A stretch of DNA of 64,000 bases. Source: Streptomyces lateritius. GTDB taxonomy: Bacteria; Actinomycetota; Actinomycetes; Streptomycetales; Streptomycetaceae. The notes beneath the pieces were generated by a model. The model did no database searches, was not told the DNA's origin, and saw only the letters and a list, made by a program, of their open reading frames with translations. Location of the stretch: NCBI RefSeq assembly GCF_014649715.1, contig NZ_BMTO01000002.1, forward strand, positions 342,336 to 406,335, given 5' to 3'. Position numbers and translations under genes: made by a program. Shown one piece after another: positions 26,009 through 34,951 of the stretch; position 1 is the stretch's first letter; each line of letters begins with the position of its first letter.

Positions 26009-28180
26009 CTACGCGCAGCAGCCCTCACCCGACGCGGGCTCGTTCAGCTCGAACCAGATGGACTTGCCCTCGCCGCGCGGATCGACGCCCCACTTGTGGG
26101 CCAGCATCTCCATCAGCACGAGGCCGCGACCCGAGGACGCCATCTCGCCCGGGTGCCGCTTGTGCGGCAGCTCGTCGCTGCCGTCGGAGACCTCCACCCG
26201 CAGCCGCCGCGCGTCGTCGTCGCAGGTCACCGAGGCGACCAGGAGCGCGTCGCCGTCCGTGTGGATGAGGACGTTGGTGAGCATCTCGGAGACCATCAGC
26301 ACCGCCGAGTCGACCTGGTCCTCGTCCGCCCAGTCGTGCAGCAGCTGGCGCAGGTGCCGGCGGGCCGCCGCGACCCGCTCCGGCTCGGCCTGGGCGACGG
26401 TCATCATCGTGCGACGCGGGCCCTGGCGGCCCTGGCGGGTGGCCGGGCCCTGCCGGGAGAGGAGCAGGACGGCGATGTCGTCCTCGCGGCGGTCGGCGAG
26501 CGGCCCGGTGGTGTGGTGCGAACCGGGGCCGTGGACCGCCTCGACGAGCCGGTCGGCGAGCTCCTCCAGGGACTCCCCGTCGTGCCCTTCCAGCAGCGTA
26601 CGGACGCGTTCCCAGCCACTGTCGAGGTCGTGGCCGCCGGTCTCCAGGAGCCCGTCGGTGCACATCATCAGGGTCTCGCCGGGCTCCAGGGTGAACCGGG
26701 TCGTCGGATAGTCGGTGTCCGGGACGATGCCGAGGGGCAGCCCGCCGGCGGTGGGCCTGAGGAGAACCGTTCCGTCGGTCATCCGGACCGCCGGGTCGGG
26801 GTGCCCGGCCCGGGCCAGGTCGACGACCCCGGTGGCCGGGTCGATCTCCAGATAGAGACAGGTGGCGAAGCGGTGCCCGCCGTACCTGTCCCCGTCCCCG
26901 CCCGCCTGTCCGTTCCCCTCCACGCCGATCGTGCCGCCTGCGCCGCCCACGCCCCCTGCGCCTGTGCCCCCGTCCCCGTCGGTGATCCCGTACAGGAAGC
27001 GGGAGGCGCGGGAGAGCACCGCGTCGGGCCGGTGGCCCTCGGAGGCGTACGCGCGCAGGGCGATCCGGAGTTGGCCCATGAGTCCGGCGGCCCGCACGTC
27101 ATGGCCCTGGACGTCGCCGATGACGAGGGAGATACGCCCGCCGGGGAGCTGGATCATGTCGTACCAGTCACCGCCGACCTGCAGTCCGCCGCCGGTGGGG
27201 ACGTACCGCGCGGCGACCTGGAGGCCCGGGATGCCGGGGCCGAGGACCGGCATCATCGTGCGCTGCAGCCCGAGGGAGAGCTCGCGCTCGGACTCGGCGA
27301 CGCCCGCGCGGGCGAGGGCCTGGGCGAGCATGCGGGCGACGGTGGTGAGGACCGAGCGCTCGTCGGGGGTGAAGGCGACGGGGTGCTTGAAGGCGGCCAT
27401 CCAGGCACCCATGGTGCGCCCGGCCACGATGAGCGGGAGGTAGGCCCAGGACTGCCGGCCGAACCGCCGCGCCAGCGGCCAGCTCACCGGGAAGCGCCGC
27501 AGGTACTCCTCCGGCGTCGGCAGGTAGATCGCCCGCCCGGTCCGTACGACCTCGGCCGCCGGATAGTCGGTGTCGAGCGACATCGAGCTGAAGGGGCCCT
27601 CGTCGCCCGTGTTGTGACCGTGGTGGCCGATGATCGTCAGGCGGTCGCCGGCCGCCCCGAAGACGGCGAGCCCGTCGGGCGAGAAGCCCGGCATGGAGAG
27701 GGAGGCGGCGACCCGGAGCACCTCGGCGGTCGACCGGGCCTCGGCGAGCGCCCGCCCCGCGTCGAGCAGGAACGCCTCGCGCGACCGGCGCCAGTCGCCG
27801 GTGATCGGGGTACGGGCGGCGGTGCCGGGCTGGGGCTCGGCGACTTCCTGGAGCGTGCCGACGAGCTGGTAGTCGTCGCCTTCGACCAGCGGCTTGGACC
27901 GGCTCCGTACGGTACGGATCACCCGGCCCTGGCTGTCCATGATCCGCAGCCGGGCCTCGGCGAGGGTGCCCTCCGCCACGGCGAGGTTCACCACCCCGTC
28001 GATCTCGTTCCAGTCGACGGGATGAAAACGGGAGCGTACGGCCGCCTCGGTGAGCTGGGCGGGCTCGGCGGGCAGCCCGAGGAGCCGGGCCGCCTCCGCG
28101 TCGAGCGTGACGATGCCGGACGAGTTGTCCCAGCGCCACAGGCCGGTCGCGATCGCGGCCAGGACGTCCTCGGTGCGCAT
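26009..28180 (-). CDS. PAS-GAF-SpoIIE phosphatase with C-terminal HATPase (anti-sigma-factor-type kinase)
   Basis: 723 residues in four modules: PAS-like domain (about 1-115), GAF domain (about 135-295), PP2C/SpoIIE serine phosphatase (about 305-570) with metal motifs GGDWYD (336-341) and GDVQGHD (355-361), and a HATPase_c_2 domain (about 590-715) with MLTNVLIH as the N box and SGRGLVLMEM as the G box. Such proteins both phosphorylate and dephosphorylate anti-anti-sigma factors in stress and development. A Gly-rich insertion (about 401-436) interrupts the phosphatase domain. It ends in two cysteines (GEGCCA). It is divergent from aspS. Confidence 0.9.
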   Translation of the reverse strand: MRTEDVLAAIATGLWRWDNSSGIVTLDAEAARLLGLPAEPAQLTEAAVRSRFHPVDWNEIDGVVNLAVAEGTLAEARLRIMDSQGRVIRTVRSRSKPLVEGDDYQLVGTLQEVAEPQPGTAARTPITGDWRRSREAFLLDAGRALAEARSTAEVLRVAASLSMPGFSPDGLAVFGAAGDRLTIIGHHGHNTGDEGPFSSMSLDTDYPAAEVVRTGRAIYLPTPEEYLRRFPVSWPLARRFGRQSWAYLPLIVAGRTMGAWMAAFKHPVAFTPDERSVLTTVARMLAQALARAGVAESERELSLGLQRTMMPVLGPGIPGLQVAARYVPTGGGLQVGGDWYDMIQLPGGRISLVIGDVQGHDVRAAGLMGQLRIALRAYASEGHRPDAVLSRASRFLYGITDGDGGTGAGGVGGAGGTIGVEGNGQAGGDGDRYGGHRFATCLYLEIDPATGVVDLARAGHPDPAVRMTDGTVLLRPTAGGLPLGIVPDTDYPTTRFTLEPGETLMMCTDGLLETGGHDLDSGWERVRTLLEGHDGESLEELADRLVEAVHGPGSHHTTGPLADRREDDIAVLLLSRQGPATRQGRQGPRRTMMTVAQAEPERVAAARRHLRQLLHDWADEDQVDSAVLMVSEMLTNVLIHTDGDALLVASVTCDDDARRLRVEVSDGSDELPHKRHPGEMASSGRGLVLMEMLAHKWGVDPRGEGKSIWFELNEPASGEGCCA

Positions 28181-28316
28181 TGCCCTACTTTATGAATAGC
28201 GGACTCCAGGTCGCCACCGAGCGTATTCGAAAAGCGATCTCGGGTGGCCCGGTACCCTTGACGGGCCTGGATGTGTTCAGGCTCCCCACCGATTTCCGAA
28301 GACTGGATGAACGACG

Positions 28317-30137
28317 ATGCATCGGTACAGGTCCCACACCTGCGGCGAGCTCCGCGCCTCTGACGTCGGTACCGACGTCCGGCTGAGCGGCTGGCTGCAC
28401 AATCGGCGCGACCTGGGCGGCATCCTCTTCATCGATCTGCGCGACCACTACGGCATCACGCAGCTCGTCGCCCGGCCCGGCACCGCCGCCGCCGAGGTGC
28501 TCGACAAGCTGACGAAGGAGACCGTCGTCCGCGTGGACGGCAAGGTCGTCTCGCGCGGCGCCGAGAACGTCAACCCGGACCTCGCGACCGGCGAGATCGA
28601 GATCGAGGTCGGCGAGGTCGAGGTCCTGGGCGCGGCCAAGCAGATCCCGTTCACCGTCAACGCCGACGACGGCGTGAACGAGGAGCGGCGCCTGGAGTAC
28701 CGCTTCCTCGACCTGCGCCGCGAGCGCATGCACCGCAACATCATGCTGCGCTCCGCCGTCATCGCCGCCATCCGCTCCAAGATGGTGGCCCTCGGCTTCA
28801 ACGAGATGGCGACCCCGATCCTCGCCGCGACCTCCCCCGAGGGCGCCCGTGACTTCGTCGTCCCGTCCCGGCTGAACCCGGGCAAGTTCTACGCCCTGCC
28901 GCAGGCGCCGCAGCAGTTCAAGCAGCTGCTGATGATCTCCGGCTTCGACCGCTACTTCCAGATCGCGCCCTGCTTCCGCGACGAGGACGCCCGCGCCGAC
29001 CGTTCGCCTGGTGAGTTCTACCAGCTCGACGTCGAGATGAGCTTCGTCGAGCAGGAGGACGTCTTCCAGCCGATCGAGAAGCTCATGACGGAGATCTTCG
29101 AGGAGTTCGGCGGCGGGCGTCACGTCACGTCCCCGTTCCCGCGGATCCCGTTCCGCGAGTCGATGCTCAAGTACGGCAACGACAAGCCGGACCTGCGCAC
29201 CGACCTGGAGCTCGTCGACATCTCCGACGTCTTCGAGAACTCCGAGTTCAAGGCCTTCGCGGGCAAGCACGTGCGCGCGCTGGCGGTGCCGGACACGGGC
29301 GACCAGCCGCGCAAGTTCTTCGACTCGCTCGGAGACTTCGCGGTCTCCCTCGGCGCCAAGGGCCTGGCCTGGGTCCGCGTCGGCGAGGGCAACGCCCTCA
29401 CCGGCCCGATCGCCAAGTTCCTCACCGAGGAGAACGTCAAGGTCCTCACCGAGCGCCTTGGCCTGCAGCCCGGCCACGCCGTCTTCTTCGGCGCGGGCGA
29501 GTTCGACGAGGTCTCCAAGATCATGGGCCCGGTCCGGGTCGAGGCCGCCAAGCGCGCCGGCCGGTTCGAGGAGAACGTCTTCCGCTTCGCGTGGATCGTC
29601 GACTTCCCGATGTACGAGAAGGACGAGGAGACCGGCAAGATCGACTTCTCGCACAACCCCTTCTCGATGCCGCAGGGCGGCCTGGAGGCCCTGGAGACCC
29701 AGGACCCGCTGGACATCCTCGGCTGGCAGTACGACATCGTCTGCAACGGCATCGAGCTGTCCTCGGGCGCGATCCGGAACCACGAGCCCGAGATCATGTT
29801 CAAGGCCTTCGAGATCGCGGGCTACTCCCGCGAGACGGTCGAGCACGAGTTCGCGGGCATGCTCCGCGCCTTCGAGTACGGCGCCCCGCCGCACGGCGGC
29901 ATCGCCCCGGGCGTGGACCGCATCGTGATGCTCCTGGCCGACGAGCCGAACATCCGCGAGACGATCGCCTTCCCGCTCAACGGCAACGCCCAGGACCTCC
30001 TGATGGGCGCCCCGACGGAACTGGACGAGGCCCGCCTGCGCGAGCTGAACCTCCAGCTCCGCAAGCCGGTGGCAAAGGACAAGCCCGCCGACACCCGCCC
30101 GATCACGGAAGCGGTCCACCCGGACGCGGCGCGGTAA
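28317..30137 (+). CDS. aspS: Aspartyl-tRNA synthetase
   Basis: 606 residues. An N-terminal OB-fold anticodon-binding domain (about 1-105, [19 protein letters not shown] in part) precedes the class II catalytic core: motif 2 as [20 protein letters not shown] and motif 3 as [14 protein letters not shown]. The bacterial GAD insertion domain lies at about 290-410. It charges tRNA-Asp. In many actinobacteria it also charges tRNA-Asn for the GatCAB pathway, but this sequence alone does not settle that. The ATG follows an AACGACG with no strong Shine-Dalgarno. The 136-bp gap to the divergent phosphatase gene carries both promoters. Confidence 0.96.
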   Translation: MHRYRSHTCGELRASDVGTDVRLSGWLHNRRDLGGILFIDLRDHYGITQLVARPGTAAAEVLDKLTKETVVRVDGKVVSRGAENVNPDLATGEIEIEVGEVEVLGAAKQIPFTVNADDGVNEERRLEYRFLDLRRERMHRNIMLRSAVIAAIRSKMVALGFNEMATPILAATSPEGARDFVVPSRLNPGKFYALPQAPQQFKQLLMISGFDRYFQIAPCFRDEDARADRSPGEFYQLDVEMSFVEQEDVFQPIEKLMTEIFEEFGGGRHVTSPFPRIPFRESMLKYGNDKPDLRTDLELVDISDVFENSEFKAFAGKHVRALAVPDTGDQPRKFFDSLGDFAVSLGAKGLAWVRVGEGNALTGPIAKFLTEENVKVLTERLGLQPGHAVFFGAGEFDEVSKIMGPVRVEAAKRAGRFEENVFRFAWIVDFPMYEKDEETGKIDFSHNPFSMPQGGLEALETQDPLDILGWQYDIVCNGIELSSGAIRNHEPEIMFKAFEIAGYSRETVEHEFAGMLRAFEYGAPPHGGIAPGVDRIVMLLADEPNIRETIAFPLNGNAQDLLMGAPTELDEARLRELNLQLRKPVAKDKPADTRPITEAVHPDAAR

Positions 30138-30152
30138 GCCTCACGGATGGGT

Positions 30153-30190
30153 GAAGGGCCCGGAACCGTACGCACGGTTCCGGGCCCTTC
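30153..30190 (+). terminator. Strong terminator of aspS
   Basis: Perfect arms of 17 bp (GAAGGGCCCGGAACCGT and its complement) with loop ACGC lie 15 bp after the stop. Confidence 0.85.
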
Positions 30191-30219
30191 GCGTCTCCCG
30201 CGATCCGCGCAGAGAACCC

Positions 30220-30540
30220 TCAGCCTTCGAGAATGTCCTCGACATAGTCGCCGAGCTCTCCGGGGAGCCTCTCGATGTCGAGGGCCCGCAGCCTCGCGAC
30301 CATTTCCGGTTCGGCCAGGGAGCCGAGCTGGATGATCGCGTTCAACTGGGCTTCCAGAGCGGCCGGGTCCGTCTCGCACTCCGCGGCTGCGGCGAGCACA
30401 CCGGCAAGGACCCGCCCGTCGGCCAAGGAATAGACGGACACCAGATCCGTCACCTCATCCGCCGCCGATTCTCGGACCTTCGGGTCAGGGGCAGCGACGT
30501 TCCGCATGAATGCGAGGAGTCGGGACGCGGAAACCGACAT
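30220..30540 (-). CDS. Small HEAT-repeat-like protein, candidate immunity partner of the Rhs module
   Basis: 106 residues, entirely helical in appearance. Repeating helix pairs include RESAADEVTDLVSVY, ALEAQLNAIIQLGSL and EPEMVARLRALD, and an acidic C terminus (DYVEDILEG) follows. The ATG is preceded by GAGAGGGGATCCTC, a good ribosome binding site. HEAT-like helical proteins are common immunity proteins in polymorphic toxin loci, and this lies last in the order Rhs 3' end, HTH-like gene, this gene. The immunity role is inference. The open frame continues 36 residues upstream with coding-like codon use, so the protein could be longer or part of a frameshifted fusion with the preceding gene. 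Confidence 0.65.
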   Translation of the reverse strand: MSVSASRLLAFMRNVAAPDPKVRESAADEVTDLVSVYSLADGRVLAGVLAAAAECETDPAALEAQLNAIIQLGSLAEPEMVARLRALDIERLPGELGDYVEDILEG

Positions 30541-30637
30541 GAGGATCCCCTCTCGGATCAGCAGGGCCACGAGACCAGCACCGAGCTTGCCGGCGGCGGG
30601 TGAGCGGCCACCTGACAGCTGGATCAGCGCGCTGTGC

Positions 30638-31216
30638 TCAAGGAAGCCTCGGGACGAGATCGAGCCAGACGAGCGTCTCCCGTATGACGGGGTCATCGCT
30701 GTCCAGGAGTGCCCGGACAGGCAAGAGCGCGGCCAGCATGTTCTTGATTCGGCGCAGGTGCAACATCTGCTCTCGTGGTGCTGCCCGCCATTCTTCGGAC
30801 AGCCGCACGGCCACCTCGTACGACACTCCCAGGTGCCGCAGGATGTCCGAACAGAGAGCGGAGAGATCCCGGACCGCGTCCGCGTCACCGGTCCCAAACT
30901 CCCTGATCATGTAGACGCGCACGTGGGCGGCCTCGGCCATGGCCTGCTGGGTCAGTCCGTCCGCGTACTTACCCGAGATGGCGGCCAGGGCGAGTCTGCC
31001 CCATCGGAGCCTGTCCTCGTCGGGGAGCTCAGAGCGTTGCATACGGCCGACAGCCAGCTCACGCACCTGCTCCCGGCGCTCCAGCGAACAGGAGCCCGCG
31101 CCGGCTTTCTGCAGGAATTGCTCCAAAGCCTCCAAAGATGCACCAGGGAAACCAACCTGGTCCGGCTCGCAGCCGTGTGCGCCTGGCGAAACTTCAGAGA
31201 ATGGGGATTCCGGCAC
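30638..31216 (-). CDS. Hypothetical protein with HTH-like region, directly downstream of Rhs 3' end
   Basis: 192 residues. The GTG at 31216 has an excellent AAAGGAGG about 9 nt upstream and lies inside the Rhs reading frame, overlapping its end by 23 bp. That tight coupling is typical of toxin-immunity or toxin-regulator pairs. Residues about 75-125 (SGKYADGLTQQAMAEAAHV...) look like an XRE-type helix-turn-helix. The C-terminal part is helical (LHLRRIKNMLAALLPVRALLDSDDP). It could be a regulator or the immunity protein. Codon use is less G+C-biased than in the neighbours. It ends LDLVPRLP, where a one-base shift would continue into the next coding-like frame. Confidence 0.6.
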   Translation of the reverse strand: MPESPFSEVSPGAHGCEPDQVGFPGASLEALEQFLQKAGAGSCSLERREQVRELAVGRMQRSELPDEDRLRWGRLALAAISGKYADGLTQQAMAEAAHVRVYMIREFGTGDADAVRDLSALCSDILRHLGVSYEVAVRLSEEWRAAPREQMLHLRRIKNMLAALLPVRALLDSDDPVIRETLVWLDLVPRLP

Positions 31217-32260
31217 GCTCGAACGCCTCCTTTCCGATCTCCAGACTCTCCTGCGACGGCCAGTAATGTCCACTCTGGTTGTTGATCTCCATTCCGAAGT
31301 AACTGCCCCCGCCACCAGCGATCTCCGCTTCGCCCGCCGCGCGCACGGGTGCTCCGTTCGTGAGCACGGGGTGCTTCAGCTCGGTTCCTTGAATGTGCTT
31401 CGGGATGAACACGAGCTCTCCTTCCTGCGTTACCGCCCACTTCACTGTGCCGGAGTTGATGACGTCATCGAAGCCCTCATCGCCGACACGTATGGGCTTC
31501 ACTCCGAGACGTTCGGCGTCGGCCAACTCGCCTTCCAGTTCGTCCGGCATCCGATTGTGGAAGAGACACGGTGAGAGTCCTCTCGGATCGCTCCACGTGT
31601 GCGGATTGTGGACGTACGTCGCCGGGTTCGGGGCCGGGGCGAGACCCAGAGGGTCCGTCGAGAGGTAGCGGGCTGATTCCGGGTCGTAGTAGCGGAAGTG
31701 GTTGTAGTGGAGGCCCGATTCGGGGTCGAAGTACTGGCCGGGGAAGCGCAGGGGGGTGTAGGCGGTGGCCGATCTGTTCCACGTCGTCGTGCCCCAGAGG
31801 GTCGTGCGGGTGCGCCAGGCCAGTTCGCCCGACTCGTCGACGAGTTCCGTCGGTGTGCCGATCAGGTCGGTGACGATGGCGAAGAAACGTTCGTCCGTGG
31901 AGTCCGGGTCCGTGCGGCGTTCCGTCTGGGCCAGGGGGCGTAGACCCGCGTGGTCCCAGGTGAGGGTGATGCCCTCGGTCGTCTGCTCGCAGAGGGTGGG
32001 CCCGTCCCAGGTGAAGTGGACCGTTTCCAGCAGGGATTGCTTCGATATGCGGCGACCCAGGGGGTCGTACGTGTATCGCCAGACCGTGCCGTCCGGTGTC
32101 GTCACCGAGGTCAGCCGGTCCTCCGCGTCCCACTCGTAGCGCCAGGTGTCGGGCTTCCGAGAGAGACGGGTCTTCTGGCGCAGGACGATCCGGCCCTGGG
32201 CGTCGTGTTCGTAGCGAACGGCTCCCGCCCTGGTGACGCGCGTGCCCCGGTAGGCGCGTG
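31194..32260 (-). pseudogene. 3' fragment of an Rhs/YD-repeat protein with a variable C-terminal (toxin-like) domain
   Basis: About 355 codons remain. YD/Rhs repeats (DRLTSVTTPDGTVWRYTYDPLGRR in part) lead to the Rhs core end: SGLHYNHFRYYDPESARYLSTDPLGL (cited in part), then PNPATYVHNPHTWSDPRGLSP. After the core comes a unique domain of about 115 residues ending ERAGIPIL, containing TVKWAVTQEGELVFIPKH and INNQSGHYWPS. I cannot assign this domain to a named toxin class. Full Rhs proteins exceed 1000 residues; this frame has no start with a ribosome binding site and stops matching Rhs at about 32260, where a truncated DoxX-like gene begins in the other direction. It is probably an orphan Rhs tip left by deletion or recombination. 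Confidence 0.75.
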
Positions 32261-32491
32261 TACGGGTTGCCCCGGACGTGGTGGGACTGGCTCGGGGCCG
32301 CCAAGGTCGCCGGGACCGTCGGGCTCCTCGTCGGGTTCTTCGTGCCCCTGATCGGGACCCTCGCCGCCGTCGGACTCGTCCTGTACTTCGCCGGGGCCGT
32401 CGTCACCGTCCTCCGGGCCCGTTCCTACGGACACGCGGCCGTCCCGCTCGTCTACATGGCCCCCGCCGCCGCCGTCCTCGTGCTCGCCTGA
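32258..32491 (+). pseudogene. DoxX-like membrane protein, 5'-truncated
   Basis: 77 residues remain, with three hydrophobic helices (VGLLVGFFVPLIGTLAAVGLVLYFAGAVV region and PLVYMAPAAAVLVLA). The beginning, YGLPRTWWDWLGAAKVAG, matches the middle of DoxX-like proteins, where LGVPxxWWxxLGxLKxAG normally follows a first helix and about 45 residues. That first part is missing. A GTG at 32258 permits translation, but its upstream sequence belongs to the oppositely oriented Rhs fragment. Family length is about 115-130 residues. Confidence 0.65.
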
Positions 32492-32493
32492 CA

Positions 32494-32541
32494 CGGCGAA
32501 GGCCGCCGTCCCCGTCGATCACGGGGCGGCGGCCTTCGCCG
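32494..32541. terminator. Bidirectional terminator between DoxX fragment and metG
   Basis: Arms CGGCGAAGGCCGCCG (15 bp, extended by a further CCCCG/CGGGG after one mismatch) surround a short loop. It lies 2 bp after the DoxX stop and 12 bp from the metG stop, so it can serve both convergent genes. Confidence 0.8.
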
Positions 32542-32553
32542 TACGGGAAGCCG

Positions 32554-34161
32554 TCAGTCCTTCTTCGGCTCCTCCAGGCGCGGGAAGAGGACCGCGCCCT
32601 TCGTCACCGTCGAGCCCGCCGGCAGCTTGCCCCACTCGCCGGCCGACTGGACCGGCTGGGTGGCGAGGGCGCCCAGGCCGGGCTCCGCGCCGAGGGAGTC
32701 CCAGAGCTTCTGGGAGGTCTCCGGCATGATCGGGTTGAGCAGGACCGCGACCGCGCGGAGCGACTCGGCCGCCGTGTAGAGGATCGTGGCCAGGCGGGCG
32801 CGGCCCGCCTCGGACTCGTCCTTCGCGACCTTCCACGGCTCCTGCTCCGTGATGTAGCCGTTGACCTGCTTCACGAAGTCGAAGATCGCCAGGATGCCGC
32901 CCTGGAAGTCCAGCTGCTCGCCGATCTTCCGGTCCGCCTCCACGACCGCCTTCGCCAGGCCCTCGTGGACCGCCCTCTCCGCGTCGCCGTCGGCCGTCGC
33001 GGCCGGCAGGGCGCCGTCGAAGTACTTGCCGACCATGGCCGCCACGCGCGAGGCGAGGTTGCCGTAGTCGTTGGCGAGCTCGGAGGTGTAGCGGGCGGTG
33101 AAGTCCTCCCAGGAGAACGAGCCGTCCTGGCCGAACGCGATCGCCCGCAGGAAGTACCAGCGGTACGCGTCCACGCCGAAGTGCGAGGTCAGGTCCTGCG
33201 GCTTGATGCCGGTCAGGTTCGACTTCGACATCTTCTCGCCGCCGACCATCAGCCAGCCGTTGGCCGCGACCTTGCCGGGCACCGGCAGGCCCTGCGCCAT
33301 CAGCATCGCCGGCCAGATGATCGCGTGGAAGCGCAGGATGTCCTTGCCGATGAGGTGCACGTTCGCCGGGAACGTCTCGTCGAACTTCGCCTGGTCCGAG
33401 CCGTAGCCCACGGCCGTCGCGTAGTTCAGGAGCGCGTCGATCCACACGTAGATGACGTGCTTGTCGTCCCACGGCACCGGGACGCCCCAGTCGAAGGTCG
33501 AGCGCGAGATCGAGAGGTCCTCGAGGCCCTGCTTGACGAAGTTCACGACCTCGTTGCGGGCCGACTCCGGCTGGACGAAGTCCGGGTTCGACTCGTAGAA
33601 CTCGATGAGCTTCGGGCCGTACTCGCTCAGCTTGAAGAAGTAGTTCTCCTCCTTGAGGATCTCCACCGGCTTCTTGTGGACGGCGCACAGCTTCGTGCCG
33701 TCCTCGGCCTCGATGAGATCGCCCGGGAGCTTGTACTCCTCACAGCCCACGCAGTACGGGCCTTCGTACCCGCCCTTGTAGATCTCGCCCTTGTCGTAAA
33801 GGTCCTGCACGAACTCCTGGACGCGGTCCGTGTGACGCTTCTCCGTCGTCCGGATGAAGTCGTCGTTCGCGATGTTCAGGTGCTCCCAGAGGGGCTTCCA
33901 CGCCTCCTCGACGAGCTTGTCGCACCACTCCTGCGGGCTGACGCCGTTCGCCTCCGCGGTGCGCATGATCTTCTGACCGTGCTCGTCCGTGCCGGTGAGG
34001 TACCACACCTTCTCGCCGCGCTGACGGTGCCAGCGCGTGAGCACGTCGCCTGCGACGGTCGTGTAGGCGTGGCCCAGGTGAGGAGCGTCGTTGACGTAGT
34101 AGATGGGGGTCGAGACGTAGTACGCCTTCGCCCCCTGCTTCTCGGATCCAGTGGCCGCCAT
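32554..34161 (-). CDS. metG: Methionyl-tRNA synthetase
   Basis: 535 residues. A class I synthetase with HIGH-like PHLGHAYT and signature EKMSKSNLTG. A zinc knuckle in the connective peptide is CVGC...CAVH, followed by the helical anticodon-binding domain (about 380-510) with AESLRAVAVLLNPIMP. There is no C-terminal tRNA-binding (EMAP) extension, as in other single-zinc short forms. The ATG at 34161 was chosen because the Rossmann strand (YYVSTPIYYVNDAPH) follows closely; the upstream extension is not family-like. It stands alone. Confidence 0.95.
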   Translation of the reverse strand: MAATGSEKQGAKAYYVSTPIYYVNDAPHLGHAYTTVAGDVLTRWHRQRGEKVWYLTGTDEHGQKIMRTAEANGVSPQEWCDKLVEEAWKPLWEHLNIANDDFIRTTEKRHTDRVQEFVQDLYDKGEIYKGGYEGPYCVGCEEYKLPGDLIEAEDGTKLCAVHKKPVEILKEENYFFKLSEYGPKLIEFYESNPDFVQPESARNEVVNFVKQGLEDLSISRSTFDWGVPVPWDDKHVIYVWIDALLNYATAVGYGSDQAKFDETFPANVHLIGKDILRFHAIIWPAMLMAQGLPVPGKVAANGWLMVGGEKMSKSNLTGIKPQDLTSHFGVDAYRWYFLRAIAFGQDGSFSWEDFTARYTSELANDYGNLASRVAAMVGKYFDGALPAATADGDAERAVHEGLAKAVVEADRKIGEQLDFQGGILAIFDFVKQVNGYITEQEPWKVAKDESEAGRARLATILYTAAESLRAVAVLLNPIMPETSQKLWDSLGAEPGLGALATQPVQSAGEWGKLPAGSTVTKGAVLFPRLEEPKKD

Positions 34162-34297
34162 GGTCGAAATCCTAACGGTCAGTTCAAGATCCACTCACAT
34201 CGATAAGGGCGCCCCGGAGCGGACGGTGGGAGACGGAGAGGTCCGCGAAACGTTTCCCGGCGTAGAAAGCACTGTGCACACCAGCGAGGAAGAGAGC

Positions 34298-34951
34298 ATG
34301 CGCGTACTGGTCGCCGAGGACGAGCAGGCCTTGGCCGAGCTCGTCGCCACGGGACTGCGCCGGGCCGGCTTCGCCGTCGACACCGTCTACAGCGGCGACG
34401 CCGCCCTCGCCTACCTGGGCCTGCACGACTACGACGTCGTCGTCCTCGACCGCGACCTGCCCCGCGTCCACGGCGACGAGGTGGCGCGCCGGCTCGTCGC
34501 CTCCGCCGCCAGGACCCGGATCCTGATGCTCACCGCGTCGGCGGCCACCGAGGACCGCGTCGAGGGGCTCGACCTCGGGGCGGACGACTACCTCGGCAAG
34601 CCCTTCGAGTTCCCCGAGCTCGTCTCCCGGGTCCGGGCGCTCAGGCGGCGCAGCGCCCGCCTCGTACCGCCGCTCCTCGAACGCGCCGGGCTGCGGATGG
34701 ACACTGTCCGCCGCACCGCGACCCGCGACGGGCGCGACCTCGACCTCTCCCCGAAGGAGTTCTCCGTGCTGCAGATCCTCCTGGAGGCGGACGGCGCGAC
34801 CGTCTCGGCCGAGGAGTTCCTGGAGCGCGCCTGGGACGCGCACACCGATCCCTTCACCGGCGCCGTACGGGTCTGCATGAGCAAACTCCGCGGAAAACTC
34901 GGGGAGCCGGCGCTCATCCGCACGGTCCAGGGCGTGGGGTACGCGCTGTGA
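34298..34951 (+). CDS. OmpR-family response regulator
   Basis: 217 residues. A receiver domain has acidic EDE at 7-9, phospho-acceptor Asp51 (VVLDRDLP) and Lys101 (LGKPFEFPEL). A winged-helix trans_reg_C domain follows (about 125-217), ending IRTVQGVGYAL. The ATG has GAGGAAGAGAG upstream. The histidine kinase gene overlaps its stop by 4 bp. Together they form a two-component system of the CutRS/TcrA-like type; the signal is unknown. Confidence 0.92.
   Translation: MRVLVAEDEQALAELVATGLRRAGFAVDTVYSGDAALAYLGLHDYDVVVLDRDLPRVHGDEVARRLVASAARTRILMLTASAATEDRVEGLDLGADDYLGKPFEFPELVSRVRALRRRSARLVPPLLERAGLRMDTVRRTATRDGRDLDLSPKEFSVLQILLEADGATVSAEEFLERAWDAHTDPFTGAVRVCMSKLRGKLGEPALIRTVQGVGYAL

Noticed and set aside
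25238..28195. A 985-codon open frame on the plus strand opposite the SpoIIE-type gene
   Set aside because: It is antisense to a complete four-domain protein. High G+C removes stop codons from the complementary frame, and its composition (Gly/Arg/Asp/Val) resembles no real protein.
28240..28290. Clear -35/-10 promoter for aspS (TTGACG near 28258)
   Set aside because: No matching -10 hexamer lies at 16-18 bp from it. Alternatives such as GGTACCCT lack a partner, so no specific promoter is claimed.
32105..32110. GTG at 32105 as a genuine start making the Rhs fragment an intact 303-residue gene
   Set aside because: Rhs-like sequence continues in frame for about 50 codons upstream, and no properly spaced ribosome binding site precedes the GTG.
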